DNA from: Tetracladium setigerum
Lineage: Eukaryota > Ascomycota > Leotiomycetes > Helotiales
NCBI GenBank assembly: GCA_031472005.1
Contig: PZJY01000006.1
Location: 496,001 to 560,000, forward strand
Direction of reading: 5' to 3'
DNA: 64,000 bases
A program made the translations under genes and the position numbers. Below the pieces are notes generated by a model, which saw only the letters and a list, made by a program, of their open reading frames with translations, had not been told where the DNA came from and ran no database searches. How positions within the stretch are numbered: the stretch's first letter is position 1; each line of letters starts with the position of its first letter. Of this stretch, positions 25,394 to 37,303 are shown one piece after another.

Positions 25394-25930
25394 TTCTTGT
25401 TAATATAGTTCATAACGAGATGGTTCACATAACTTTTATTGGTCAAATTAAAGCTTCCGCAACGAGAGTTAATTTCCATTCACTGCGCATGATCCTATCA
25501 TTCAAACATACCTCGTTCAACTTGTAAGAGCTTCAACTATTTGACTGAAAAGATGATCTCTTCGTGAGCGATACTTGCTAGGCTATCAGCTTTCGGCGTG
25601 CTCACAGCAAGTCAATGCATACATTTTTTTTTGAAACATTCTATTGAAGCTTTTCACAAAGTACAATTTTCTCAACACCTTTTCCACCCCCCAGTCGCCT
25701 TTCACTAGCAATGCATATGGAAGTACTACTCCCGGTGTGCCACATTACATACAAATTTCACAGTATCATGTATAAAAATTGTGTCATCAAACAAATCACC
25801 AGGCTGAAATGCTTTATTGGCTATCTTGTATCTGCAGGGAGGTGGGGAGATGGTGAGGCGATGCCCCACGGTCACTAAAGTTTGAGCGTGATAGCGGGCT
25901 TGACTTCCCGCACCCCACCCTGCGATCCCC
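25394..25930. other. intergenic region
   Basis: About 540 bases with a T-rich stretch near 25625. It should hold the NmrA-like 3' UTR and the promoter of the DUF3500 gene. No other feature seen. Confidence 0.45.
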
Positions 25931-27454
25931 ATGAGACCACTACAGACACGGATCATGTTAGTAGTGGTTGTTGCTATTCTAGCTTTTGTCTTCGTCGTGA
26001 CATGCAGCAGCATCATTATTTGGCCATCAGAAGTACCTAGGAATATAGCAAGAAAACTCCTTCGGAAACAACAGCAAAACTCTTTGAAGAGTCATCTTTT
26101 TCACGTCAGAACTCGATCTTACAATAATTACAAGTATCAATTGTTGAGATACTCTTCAAAAACAATGGTCAACACAATCACGTCTGACGAACGGTTAAAA
26201 CGTGACCCAGGAGCTTTTCGACAGTATATTCCTCCTCAAGATGTCCCTAGAAGTCAACAGCTTGCCAATTCCAGTGCAGCTGAGTGGTGCGACCTTCGAT
26301 CCGCAGAGCCTTTTCTGCAAGGCTGGAAAGCTGTTTGGGAGAAGTCATACAATGAACCATACAAGGGCATCACAGTCGACGGCAATGTGATTCCTGATCT
26401 ATATTCTTTGGCATCTGAAAATAGCGACCATGGCGCGCCAACAGAGGCAATGGTCAAGGCAGCTCAGCACGCCTTGTCTGTCGCGACGCCAGAAGAACGA
26501 ACGGCACTGAACAATCCCGTGGATGCACCAGAATGGAGGCGATGGTCCAACCCAGAAATCTACATTTACCAGTTCGGCGTACGACTTGAGGAAGTGTCGG
26601 ACAAATTGGTGTCTGCGATCCACGGCATCATGCGTGCAAGTCTATCGCCAGAGGGATACGTCAAGGCCAGTGGGTGCATGAAAGTCAATGAGTTCCTGGG
26701 AGAGGTCGTCAATGGTCGAAGGGTGCTGAACGAGAGATCTTACAACTTTTCAATCTACGGAACACCCTCTACGGAGTCGCCTTGGGGCTGGCAGATTTAT
26801 GGTCATCACTTTTGCATGAATTGTTTTGTCGTTGGCACACAGATAGCTATCTCGCCTATTTTTATGGGTGCTGAACCCAATGTCATCGATGCAGGACCCC
26901 ACAAAGGAACACAGCTCTTTGTGGATCAAGAACGGCTGGCGTTGGACTTGATGCAATCAATGGACGACTCGCAGGTTGAAAATGTGCGGCTTTACAAAAA
27001 ATTAAGTGGTGAAGAGTATCCTGAAGGAAGATTTCATCGAGCCGATCAGAGACATCTTGGAGGAGCGTTCCATGACAATCGAATCATCCCATACGAGGGC
27101 TGGGCTGTCACAAATCTCACGGAATCACAACAAAAGGCTGTCCGACAGCTGATTGTGTTATTTCTGAATTATCTTCCGGCGAAAGCTTTGGCGGTTCGCA
27201 TGGCTGAGATTGAGTCGCACTGGAAGGACACTTACTTTACCTGGATTGGAGGATTTCAGAATCAGGATGCTTTTTATTACAAGGTGCATTCTCCGGTGAT
27301 AATGGTCGAGTTTGATCATCACACTGGTGTTTTCCTGGACAACAAGGTCCCGTTGCCTTTCCACATTCACACCATAATCAGAACGCCAAATGGGAATGAT
27401 TACGGAAAGGTATTGCTCAAGCAGTGGCAAGCTAGGCAGAATAAACAGGATTGA
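25931..27454 (+). CDS. DUF3500-family protein
   Basis: An intronless frame of 507 codons. From about residue 79 on (MVNTITSDERLKRD) it resembles the DUF3500 family, with IYQFGVRLEEVSDKLVSAIH, WGWQIYGHHFCMNC, GPHKGTQLF, LGGAFHDNRIIPYEGW and a His-rich end, EFDHHTGVF and FHIHTIIRTPNGNDYG. The family has no settled function; its many His and acidic residues hint at a metal site. The first 78 codons are uncertain: they are open and hold a strong hydrophobic stretch (MLVVVVAILAFVFVVTCSS), which would make the protein a type II membrane protein, but the part between it and residue 79 looks unstructured and could be 5' UTR. If the start is 26165, the protein is soluble with 429 residues. Neighbours are metabolic enzymes. 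Confidence 0.82.
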   Translation: MRPLQTRIMLVVVVAILAFVFVVTCSSIIIWPSEVPRNIARKLLRKQQQNSLKSHLFHVRTRSYNNYKYQLLRYSSKTMVNTITSDERLKRDPGAFRQYIPPQDVPRSQQLANSSAAEWCDLRSAEPFLQGWKAVWEKSYNEPYKGITVDGNVIPDLYSLASENSDHGAPTEAMVKAAQHALSVATPEERTALNNPVDAPEWRRWSNPEIYIYQFGVRLEEVSDKLVSAIHGIMRASLSPEGYVKASGCMKVNEFLGEVVNGRRVLNERSYNFSIYGTPSTESPWGWQIYGHHFCMNCFVVGTQIAISPIFMGAEPNVIDAGPHKGTQLFVDQERLALDLMQSMDDSQVENVRLYKKLSGEEYPEGRFHRADQRHLGGAFHDNRIIPYEGWAVTNLTESQQKAVRQLIVLFLNYLPAKALAVRMAEIESHWKDTYFTWIGGFQNQDAFYYKVHSPVIMVEFDHHTGVFLDNKVPLPFHIHTIIRTPNGNDYGKVLLKQWQARQNKQD

Positions 27455-27820
27455 AGGAAGGTTTGAAAAGGGTGTAGTGGTCTTTAAACTAGAAATGAAA
27501 TTTGCCATATACTGATTTTGACTCTTTGCATTGGCCTGCTTGCCATTGATCGTGAATTAAATTAGTACAAATCTCAAGAGAGATGAATAGCTCGCGTCAA
27601 CCTTAGCAAAACCAAGTTGTCTTTTGAATCATGAAAAGAAAGTGTTGCATCTCTAGTTTTTACAATTTCACTGCTTTCTCTTGATAGTTTGCGTCAGAAG
27701 TCAGTCATGTCGTGAGCTCCGCCAGAGATATGAACAAGAATCAAAGTGCAACGAATGCGTATCAATTTAACCTGTACTACAAAACACCGTTCAATAACTT
27801 ACGATCCAGCACCTGACTCA
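27455..27820. other. convergent 3' region
   Basis: About 365 bases between the 3' ends of the DUF3500 and FAD monooxygenase genes; nothing else seen. Confidence 0.45.
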
Positions 27821-29646
27821 TCACTTTCCGTAAAGACTGAACAGGATCCCCGAGTAGTCCGCCGCTCGCCACGCAATGTGTCTATCAGGCCGAACCAAAA
27901 GAACGCCAGTATCTTTGATCTCACGAACCGCACTCCATTGACCCAAAACATCATCGTACTTACAACGATATCCTATAGCGTAAGAGCGAAGCTGGATCTC
28001 AAATTCCTTGCTGATCTTCTCGGCAGCTGCCGCCCATGGCGCACCACCAATCCCCACGATGAGACCAAACTGGCCATGTGGAATGACATCAAGCGTGGAG
28101 ATTTGACGTCGCTCATATTCAACGAAGGCGTGCGGTAAGTAGCCTCCTGGGTGGGTTGTGGGCTCGTAGTGGAGGATTGGATCCCGCTGGAGCTTTGGGA
28201 ATGGTGTGCCATCATTGATGATGGCGGATGAGTCTTTGTACCTGATACCCAATTGCATACCGAGTGCATTTGAGCGTTTGTTCTGTAGTCGAATGATCTC
28301 TTCGAATTGAGCTCGACGTTCCTGTGCTTCAGGGCTGTCAGTGAAGAGATCCTGCAATGAAGCAAACCCTTCCTCTAATGACTGCCCACGCTTGAATCCG
28401 AGTGTTGCTGGAATCTTGGCCATATTGTAAAGTGTTGTAATTGCGTGGTCTACAACTTGCTTTCCAACAGGTTGACGCTCCTGGTTGTAAGTCTCTAGGA
28501 GATTCTCGCCGGCCAGTCCTTTCACGACAAGACCTAATTTCCAGGCCAGGTTGTAGGAATCTTGTACGCAAGTGTTGCTTCCAAGACCACTAGCAGGAGG
28601 GTGACGATGCGCAGCATCTCCAGCCAAGAATATCCTGCCATTCTGGTACGAGTTTGCAACTACGTTATTGACCTGCCATTTGCTCGAATCCTTGACTACT
28701 ATTGGTAGATCATCTGGAAGACCCAGTACTCGACGAGCGTGTTCGATCAAAGCCTTTTCAGAAGTATCTGGCTCTCCTTCCGATGGTTCGTATTGTCGAT
28801 TGAGCATCCATTCCGTGAATGGTTTCACTAGAATGCAGGTTCCTGAGCCCACCCAATATGAGTTTCCAGGTTGAAGTATTAAATAAATCGAAGCCGGACG
28901 GTATGCCGTGTAGGTAGTCAAGTCGACTTCCAACCAGGTACTCAACATGTGAATTAGGTTGGCTTCACCTTGAAACTCAAACGCCAATTGCTGCGCTACT
29001 AAAGAACGACCTCCGTCTGCAGCAACAGCATAACGAGCGCGCACGAGATATTCATCCTGTGTGTGTCTATCTCTGATTCTGCCAACAACACCGTCTGCGG
29101 TTTGTTCAATAGAGAACAGTTCATTGTAGAATCGAACATCGGCTTTCTCTTCCAATGCGCGGTCGAGTAATACCCGTTCCAGAACATGCTGCGGTACATT
29201 CGCCATGTCTGTCGGGCTGGCTTTGGTGAAATCCGTCAATTGATCAGGTCCGGCTCCGTAACAGCTGTAGCGACCAATTTCCATCCCCGTGAGACTCGTA
29301 GCCATCACTCCGTTTCCCAAACTCTTCAATGGTGTACCCACTGCAACCATGCGATCCTCGATTCCCATATCTCGAAAGATCTCCATCGTGCGTTGATTTG
29401 TAATGTGAGCTCGTGGCGTCGGTGAAATACCACTGTGTTTTGCTATGGTGAGTGTTCGGACACCCATTTCCGCAAGCAATATTGACGTTGTCAACCCAGT
29501 GACTCCGGCACCCACGATGAGGACATCGGTCTCGACTGTACGAAGTGAACTGGAGACAGAAGCTCCATTGGTACTTTTTTCAATCAGCAATCATATTTTG
29601 AGGTTATGGAAGAAAATTCTCCATACCTCTGTGCATCAGAGACCAT
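27821..29646 (-). CDS. FAD-dependent aromatic monooxygenase (phenol 2-monooxygenase/TfdB-like)
   Basis: A flavoprotein hydroxylase of 590 residues. A tiny first exon of 20 bases (29646-29627, MVSDAQ) joins the main exon 29573-27821. The FAD-binding fold starts with DVLIVGAGVTGLTTSILLAE. The DG motif is AVAADGGRSLVA. The ribose-binding GD motif is GRIFLAGDAAHRHPPASGLG. The last 150 residues match the thioredoxin-like C-terminal domain of phenol hydroxylase-type enzymes, ending with GVLLVRPDRHIAWRA. Such enzymes add one oxygen to phenols or other aromatic rings with NAD(P)H. That fits a catabolic or biosynthetic role beside the P450 and the reductases. The substrate cannot be read from the sequence. 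No transit peptide is seen, so it is probably cytosolic. Confidence 0.92.
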
Positions 29647-30306
29647 GATTTCGGTCGGTTCCTGTTATTCGAATTGGTCGAAGGTCCAAGTGAATGTTAA
29701 ATCGAGATCCCTTCTGTGCCAAAACGACAATATCGATGAACAGCAGGCTTTTCCAGAGCAGAATCAAAGTCATAAAAATTTAATTTTTATCAACACGATC
29801 ATTGAAAACAAAGTCAACAATGACATGTTGCATGGGGATATAGTGCAAGGTCCACTCCGGCATACAATGTCTTTTTGCGTCAGCCAATGAAAGTCCAACC
29901 CCACGATTTCTCCATACTGTCCGAATTCCTCTTTCAGATCTAAGCTTCTCCACACTACTTGCTGCGCGCCACCCTCAGCATTCCCACATCGGAATTAGCA
30001 ATTCTCCTAGAGTCAGGTGGGAAGAGCATGATGTTTTATGCGTCGTCGCGGGTAGAGCCGGGGTTGGTGGTGAAATAAGAGACGAGACCTTTCGCCAGCA
30101 AGCGAGTTTTTCTGTCACATGATTTCTTTACTCTCACGATTAACAAAGGCACAAAGAGATTGTAAACCATTAATGTAGTTGTCCGATCAATTTGATCCTC
30201 TGTTTAATTGAATTAGGCTTGAAAGCGTGCGAAGAAATCTAAAAATAATAACCCCTCTACGATGTAAATGACCTACTTCCCGTGACCAGTGGCCGCTACC
30301 TAGCCA
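29647..30306. other. intergenic region
   Basis: About 660 bases holding the promoter of the FAD monooxygenase (minus) and the 3' UTR of the CoA-transferase (minus). No gene seen. Confidence 0.45.
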
Positions 30307-31916
30307 TCAAGCGACAACTCCATTGATTTTCAATGCTTCAATTTCCTTGCTCTCCATACCCAAAGACTGTTCCAATATCTCATCCGTGTGCTGACCTAGT
30401 GTAGGAGGGGCACTTCGAATACTTGGTTCTGAGCTGGAAAATTTAACTGGTGTGTTGACCAGCTTCATCGGTCCACAGGTTTCATGCTCTACTTCGACAA
30501 CCATATTTCGAGCCAATACTAGATATTGTTATAAGCTGTGAAGAAATGCTCAATAACTTAATTAACTTACCTTGTTCGTGATTTAACGTGGTAAGAATGT
30601 CATTGATAGCAGCGTAAGCCATTCCGCTCCCTTCAAATTTCTCGAGCCACGCCTTGGTGGACTTTGTTTTGAGTATCTGCTCCAGGAGCGACTCCAATTG
30701 CACTCGATTCTTCACTCGAGAATTATTTGTATCGTAGAGAGGATCCGTCTTCCATTCTGGTTTGTCCACAAGATCGCATAGGATCTTGAATTGCCGGTCA
30801 TTGCCTCCTCCAATCATAATATCGCCATCCTGAGTTGGGAAGCCTCGATATGGAACAATCGAAGCTTTGCAAGTAAGCAAGATGATTTTTACTCAATACC
30901 TATGAGAAGAGAACTTACGATGTGCTGTACCCCATCTACCCGAGTCTTTCTCGCCGCTAATCAACACCGAACTCGCCAAATTGGCCAATGTCGCAACTTG
31001 ACAGTCGCTGAGAGCAACATCTATGTGCTGACCTTCTTGTGTAGATTTCCTAGCGAACAGTGCCGCAATGATGGAATTCGACGCATAGAGACCAGTTGTG
31101 AGATCGGTGACCGCAACTCCAACCTTTACGGGAGGCCCATCACGCATTCCTGTAACGTGCATGAGTCCCATCTCCGCCTCGACCATAACATCATAGCCGG
31201 CTCTGAGTCGATACGGACCGGTTTGACCATATCCTGTGATACTGGTATAGATGAGTGCAGGATTGATGGCGCGCAATGTTTCGTAGTCCAATCCGTATTT
31301 CTTCAGTGTGCCTGGGATGAAATTTTCAACCAGCACATCACACTTCTTCACAAGCTGGTGTAAGATCTTGACTCCTTCTGGGGTTTGAAAGGAGAGTCCA
31401 AGTGATTTCTTGTTTCGATTGACCTATTGATTTTTCGTTTAGCAGCATTGGAGCTATTAAGGATGAAGGTTCTAGTACTGCTAGGAAGTATGCGCTTTCT
31501 CCATTGCCCTGCTTAGTTCCAGGTTTGTATGGTGCATACGGAGGTCCCCATGCTCTAGTATCGTCACCCCTTTGCGCATGTTCAATTTTAATGACTTCCG
31601 CCCTATCAAGGGTGAATATCAGTTCCTGGTCACACCTTCAGAAGAAAATGAACTGTCAACAAAATGATTGAAGCTCACCCTAGATCGCCGAGTATTTGAG
31701 TACAGTAAGGCTTTTTGGTTAGCTTACATATCTTAAAACAACGATCTAGTAACTCACTCCGGCAAGGACGCGTGTAAGATCTAATATCTTGATACCAGCC
31801 AGAGGAAGATTATTGGATGGTTTGGAGGCTGTTGAAAGCCGCCTGAGAAGGTTGACATGATCAGATGTTTTTAAAGCATGACTGCAAACTCTTGGAGAGT
31901 GCCGGAGGAGAACCAT
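30307..31916 (-). CDS. class III CoA-transferase (CaiB/BaiF), SUGCT-like, mitochondrial
   Basis: A CoA-transferase of 441 residues. Exons: 31916-31758, 31710-31679, 31602-31479, 31423-30919, 30864-30571 and 30518-30307, all in phase. The N terminus (MVLLRHSPRVCSHALK, then LLRRLSTAS) is basic and Ser-rich and fits mitochondrial import. Family III blocks follow: GIKILDLTRVLAGPYCTQIL, VIKIEHAQRGDDTRAWGPPY, LVENFIPGTLKKYGLDYE, SITGYGQTGPYRLRAGYDVM and VAVTDLTTGLYASN, where the Asp is at the usual catalytic position. HPSIVPYRGF and MIGGGNDRQF follow. The overall pattern is that of succinyl-CoA:glutarate CoA-transferase, which makes glutaryl-CoA from free glutarate; other dicarboxylates are possible. 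The product would be the substrate of the glutaryl-CoA dehydrogenase encoded about 16 kb away. Confidence 0.9.
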
Positions 31917-32318
31917 GTTGAAACAATGTATGATTGGGAGGTGAACCTTTTTGATAAGTGCAGTCTGTTGTTGCAAATCGTTTAATTGAAGTCAGTTGCA
32001 GCCCTCATATACTGATAATGATCTCCTTGACACACGGATACTACAGATGAACCAATCGAACACTCCCCACAAGATCATGGTCTGGTTCTACCCGCGGCAA
32101 TGGAAGGTGGGGAGTGAAACTGGTGGCGCATGGACGTGCCATGATGCCATTTCACATTCCCATGGCAGACAATGTTAAAACGTAAGTCACTATGCATGTA
32201 TTTGTGATTTCAAGGTATCTAGAGAACAAAAATACGCATCTCACGGTGAGCTTATCAAGCACATCTTCATAATTTCATTCAATTCTTTGGGATCGTGATC
32301 TCTAAATCTAGCTTCACA
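31917..32318. other. intergenic region
   Basis: About 400 bases, promoter of the CoA-transferase and 3' UTR of the next minus-strand gene; nothing else seen. Confidence 0.45.
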
Positions 32319-33231
32319 TCACGCTTTGAGAGAGGCTTGAATCTCTCGCGAGAGCTCATCGACATCAAAGGAAGCAATTGGCCGATCTCCCCACGCGCTT
32401 ATCTTAGAAACAGAATCGACTACAGCCTTGACACAACTAACTGAGTTGCCGATACCCAGTGATGCCTTAATGTGACTCTTCGTCTGGCGGGTGGCTCCCA
32501 AAGCCATGATTGCCGTCGCAATTATGAGATGCGACTCATTGGGTTGGAAGACCTCTTCGTTGGCTTTTGACACGAGATATCCCCAAGTCACAATGGTCGA
32601 ACAAGTATCTACTCGTCAATTAGTAGTTGTCACTCGCGTAGACGACGTTTCTACGTACACAAATCAGAAAAATAGACCTTCAAGAGATCGAAAATCTCTG
32701 AATTTCCTACTCCTTTGTAAATTCGTGCTCGGAGTTCTGCTCCTTTCCGTGCATCCTCCTCATCTACTGTGTCTTTGCGCAGCTTCTTGAGTGAGGCATA
32801 ACTCTTGCCCTTTCGCTGTATGACACCAATCATGCCATAGCATGCAGGCATGCAACTCGGTAATCCCAGGTATGGGAAAATTATGGTGATGGCTTCTCGA
32901 ATTCGAAGGAAGATCATTTCGGACTCCTCCTCGCTCGAATCTGATGTCAAATGGTCAAAGAACTGTCCTACCACATCCGCACGGCCTATTGCGCAACACG
33001 CTGCAGCCTGTATTTTTCTTAGTCTGAGCTGAGCATTGTATATAAATAAAAAATAAGACTTACGATGATAGTATAACTGAACCCTATCAGCTCCGGTTGT
33101 GATGCGACCAGGGCAGAATTGATGTCGAGAAAGAATTGTTTATCGTAAGGTTTTGCGCCCTGCTTGATGTTGGTCGAGACGTATTTCTTGTTCCACCCTG
33201 ACATGAACTCATCTTCGCTCCAGTCTGCCAT
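32319..33231 (-). CDS. carboxymuconolactone decarboxylase/AhpD-like protein
   Basis: A protein of 269 residues in three exons: 33231-33064, 33007-32659 and 32611-32319. The second donor was placed at gtacgt (32658), because it joins FSDL to LDTCSTIVTWGYL in phase. The start MADWSEDEFMSGW was chosen as a family-like start; an upstream in-frame ATG exists. Two related helical halves are visible: ALVASQPELIGFSY with AIGRADVVGQFFDHL, and SKANEEVFQPNESHLIIATA with ALGATRQTKSHIKASLGIGN. The second half looks like the AhpD/CMD core, but the expected CxxC-H pair is replaced by CMPAC (about residue 106). That makes the family call moderate only. If correct, the role would be lactone decarboxylation or peroxide reduction. 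It closes the run of metabolic genes. Confidence 0.7.
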
Positions 33232-35013
33232 TGTGAAGATAATGTAATTACGGTAAAATGATTCTCTCAAGTTTGATTAACTGATCGTAAATTCGTAGAA
33301 TTTGTTGGTCAGGAATTGAAAAGACGCGTTTGTTCACCAGTCTCACTTAGCTTCAAAAACACTATTGTTGCCGAATGCTGTTGTTGCAGTTAGCTGAATC
33401 AGGCACATTGATCGTGGGGCAATTAGGCTTTGAAGCTGGTAGCTCAGGCGCTCGTGGGGCCCTAGTAGTGGGCGGTGGTGGGGGTGGGAAGGTTGGTCAG
33501 TCAATTGAGGAAAAGGTTTCCACAATCTCGTAAAATCATGGAGGCTCTTGCACTGGTGACCAAAACCACGGGATTATCTTCACTGAGATTAAACTATTGT
33601 GTGAATTACTGTGTGAAATCGCTTTGGATTCCTTGAGTCAAAAATGTTCTATCTTGGGCAGCTGTTCGTATGAACACGTGACTAGCCTTTGAGGTGATGG
33701 AACAAAATCAAGCTTGTTGAAATACAAATACACTTCTATACTCCAAAAGCCAGCATAGTCACTTATCACATGATACTGCCCATAGTTTTATATAATTTCA
33801 TGAGATAGAATTCCTCCTGAATCACGATTTCTGGTTTGAACAGAAGTGGAGCACTGTTTGTCAAGTCAAGATACTGAGAACCCGGGAGCATTAGCCTGCC
33901 GTTACCCGAACTTGGACATAGTCTTGGTATTCTATGAGGGAATCAAACAATAAGCAGAAAGTAAAAATAAGATTCTGACTTCTCCGAGGCTTTCTGTCAA
34001 ATTTCAGATAAACGGCGTTGCTTTATGATGGCTTTCTTGAGTCGACTCAGTCGTTTTCTGCACACGGCCAATTTTATTCTCGTCAAATTTACTTAAAAAT
34101 ACTTAAATATTTCACGTCAGTGTAAAATAGAGATGGCCCGTCTTGAAGTCTCGATAACAGGGGTTTCGGTTGTTAATAGTTGTTTCATGTAATGACAGCA
34201 ATAGGTAGGAGTGCAGGGACGTGGTACATGGCCAACATGGCCAGTATGCCCGGCCCTAGTTTTTGAAATACGCACTTGCGAACTTCTCAGTCTATATAAC
34301 TGTAAACGTGGCAGGGCTGGACTGAAAGGTTCGCAACTGCGTATTTTGAAACCCCGGGCTAGGCAGGAGCTAAAGGGATGATTCGCGACCACCCCTCTTC
34401 CACTTCTGAGACACAACAGAATGTACGAGAGGCTTACCATAACTCTACGCCACGTACTCAATATTCTTACCCTCATCGGTCAACCGACAGTTTCCAAGGC
34501 TTGTTTTGCGGTCAACTAGCGCACAAAGGTTCCAAACAGCCTTGTAATGCCACACAGAAGCAGGTTTCCTTGGGACTTGGCAACTCCCAGCCTCAATCAC
34601 ACTCCACTTGTGCAAATTGGTACATTCGCTGCAGCTACTGGATAGCCAGGATGCAAAGGTTCCTTTTCCAGTGCAGTCATTGGGTGTGCTGGCCGTTCTT
34701 TCGTGGTCTTGCGGTGTGGCTGACGGGCGCCTCATGCAAAGGACTTTTGTTCGGTTGACAACCAATAATAGATTCACTTCACCACACCTCCACGTCGACA
34801 TCCTCATCCCTCAAGCAACTTCTGTAGTTATATATCGGTTTCCCGGCTTTCCTAAAACGACGATTCTGTACTCACACCTCGTCTCTCGCAATCAAATTTG
34901 GATAGCCAAACGGCCACAATCACATCCAGTGCACACACCACGAATATATACTGCAACTTTCAAGGAGCCTTCACCTCAGCACGAACCGTGTGGCAAGGCT
35001 GCGATCTACAATC
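33232..35013. other. long intergenic region with a hairpin
   Basis: About 1.8 kb without a supported gene. Overlapping open frames on both strands at 34.1-35.1 kb show no motif or codon continuity. An imperfect inverted repeat lies at 34248-34359, and a short tandem of CATGGCCAA/CATGGCCAG sits just before it. The last few hundred bases should be the promoter of the Clr5-domain gene. Confidence 0.5.
34248..34359. repeat. imperfect inverted repeat, hairpin or MITE-like remnant
   Basis: The left arm 34248-34283 (GCCCGG, then TTTTTGAAATACGCACTTGC) is matched by the reverse complement of the right arm 34329-34359 (GTTCGCAACTGCGTATTTTG onward) with a few mismatches. The loop of 45 bases contains TATATA. 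No transposase frame is inside, and no clear target-site duplication was found by eye. It could be a miniature element remnant or a strong RNA hairpin. Confidence 0.7.
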
Positions 35014-36768
35014 ATGTCATATCCTCATCAATTTATTTCTCCCTTTCAAGTCCCAGCACAAAAACCATCGACCATAAATTCCTCACAAAAACATGCGACT
35101 CGAGCCGATTGGAACCGTCTTCATCCGGAGATCAAGCGTCTCTATGTCGATGAGAATAGAACGTTGAAAGATGTGATGGCAATTATGGCACGGGATCATG
35201 GCCATCGGGCAACGTAAGTATCAACTAGAACATCTCAATGAGGGTGTATTTCTGACTTTTTATAGCGCTAAGATGTACAAGCAGCGAATCACAAAATGGA
35301 ATCTGGACAAAAACACCAAGGAAGACGAAGCCTGGGCTCTTTTACGACGCAGCATTCAGAGAGAACTTATGGGCAAAGGCTCCGCTTTCCGCGTGAGGGG
35401 GAAGCCTGTAACTATGGATGATACGCTGCGATATTTCAAACGCAAGGGAATCATCAATCCAGACGCTACGCATCCGCAAATGAGAGCTCCGACCCCACCA
35501 GGAATTACAATTGAATGTTGGACCCCGCCTTCGACACCAAAGCCAGAAACAAAAAATAGCGAGTTCGCACAGAGGGATTTTGAAGTTGAGAACGGGGAGG
35601 CCCATGTTTTTGACATGGCGATTCAATACCTGCAAAACAACGATGTCGCGGCATTTGGATATTTCAGCTTTGAAGAGACCCAGCAAGTTCTTTTCTACGA
35701 TTCTGAATTCCAATCGAACGAGATACCCGAGTCCCTTCTGCCGCCTCAAATCTTGCTCGTCTCTGAGAAGCTACTTTCGAGCATCAGAACCTATTTTTAT
35801 GGTTCATTCGAGCAGGGCTTCTTCAAACGGATGAGTCAGGCTCTCTCATTCGTGCTGGCAAATTAGACTATGGGATCAGTGGATGTTACCATTTTGATTT
35901 CGATGAACTTTGCTGCACGGGAGTTAGACTGATGCACCGCGGGTATTTTCTCGAGGGTCGCCGCTGTTTTTCCAAGGCTTCAAGCATCATCGTTGATATG
36001 CTGCTTACTCAACACCCAACGGCCATCACCTTCATTTTGAGCTCTCTACGTTTCCTCGTATTTGAAGGCTACTCGGACATTGCAAAAATACTACAAGCAT
36101 CGTTCCGTGGCTTAGCAATTCAGAAACTAGAGAGAGGACATCCTTGGATTGAGATCTTCTCTGAGTTATTCAATCTGGACGAATCTTGCGCCGTATCATC
36201 TCTGATTGAAGCACAGAGATGTATATATGATACTCTCGTAATGTTCTTTGGAAGGTTTCGCAGGGCATCAGTAGCCATGTACTGCCAGCTCATTAACTCA
36301 AGTGGCAGTTCAAATCATGCGCGCCTTTTCAGAGATCTCCTAGCGCTCGGAGAACAGGACCCAAATGTACAGAACTCAGAGCTATCGGTCATTCGTGATA
36401 ATTTAGGGTATGCCCTTTATTCTGAGAACCAATATGATGAAGCCCTACAAGTTCTGGAAGATGGGATTGCCAAATGTGACTCGGACGATTTGGTTGAGCA
36501 AGGGGAAATGAAAATGCTAATTTCAGGGTGCCATTGGGATATGGGCGCATTTTGGGAGGCGGAGTCTGCGCTTATAGATGCCATTGATTGTTTCGAAGAA
36601 ATGTACGGAGAAATTCATCCTAAGGTGTTGAAGCAAAAGCAGAAGCTTGCTGAATGGCTCTGGGAATTGGACAGATACGATGAGGCGAATCAATTGCTCG
36701 CAGAGATCAACGAAGCTCTTGGACCTGATGATATTGATTTCGATGATGAGTACATATCCGACGAGTGA
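35014..36768 (+). CDS. Clr5-domain protein with TPR-like C terminus, one frame break
   Basis: A protein of about 567 residues in two exons, 35014-35213 and 35266-36768. The Clr5 domain covers about residues 28-82, with ATRADWNRLHPEIKRLYVDE, TLKDVMAIMARDHGHRAT and, across the intron, AKMYKQRITKWNLDKNTKED. The C-terminal half is helical and TPR-like (NLGYALYSENQYDEALQVLE and ELDRYDEANQLLAEI). The frame ends early at 35866, but the next frame continues the protein without loss. The switch occurs at the GGG run 35815-35817, where one more G would keep the frame open. No intron fits there, since the only candidate would be 14 bases. Fungal proteins of this class often pair Clr5 with TPR or ankyrin repeats; their function is unknown, although the founding yeast protein acts in silencing. 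It is either an assembly slip or an early pseudogene. Confidence 0.82.
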
Positions 36769-37303
36769 TGACTATATCCGGAAAGGGAGGCCGGACTAGT
36801 TTTTGAGTTACAGAAGTCAGGGGCATGGATGCGTGTTCTGAAATCCTGGGTTTCTTTTTTCGATCTGACGGTTCTTGTCTGGTGGGCGTTCATACTTTGC
36901 TTTTGGGCTTGGTCGAAGCAAGAGGGAAATTTTGGGTTATAACAGTGCAAGGACGGACTGGGAAGGGTCAGGTGTATCAAAAATGATGTTCAAGGGTCGA
37001 AGGATTGAAGGGTTCAAAGTCGACTGATATCTTTAAGGGCATCCTTGTACGAGATTGGATTCGATTCCATGGTATTTCATCACGACTAGCGAGAGTCAGA
37101 ATAAGAGGTGTAGAATAACTTATAAGTTTCACGTTTTTAACAATCCACTTTCTTCCTTCTAGCTTCCTTCTGGTTCTCGTTTGGAGTTCATTTCTCACGC
37201 TTGGGTGTGACATTTCCACCTGATTCAGCGAATTCCAACTCTTCAATCCGAGTATGATTTGAAAAGTTTGTATACTCAGGAAATCGAAATTCTTGGTACT
37301 TGA
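36769..37303. other. convergent 3' region
   Basis: About 535 bases between the 3' ends of the Clr5 and ureohydrolase genes. No conserved frame seen. Confidence 0.45.
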
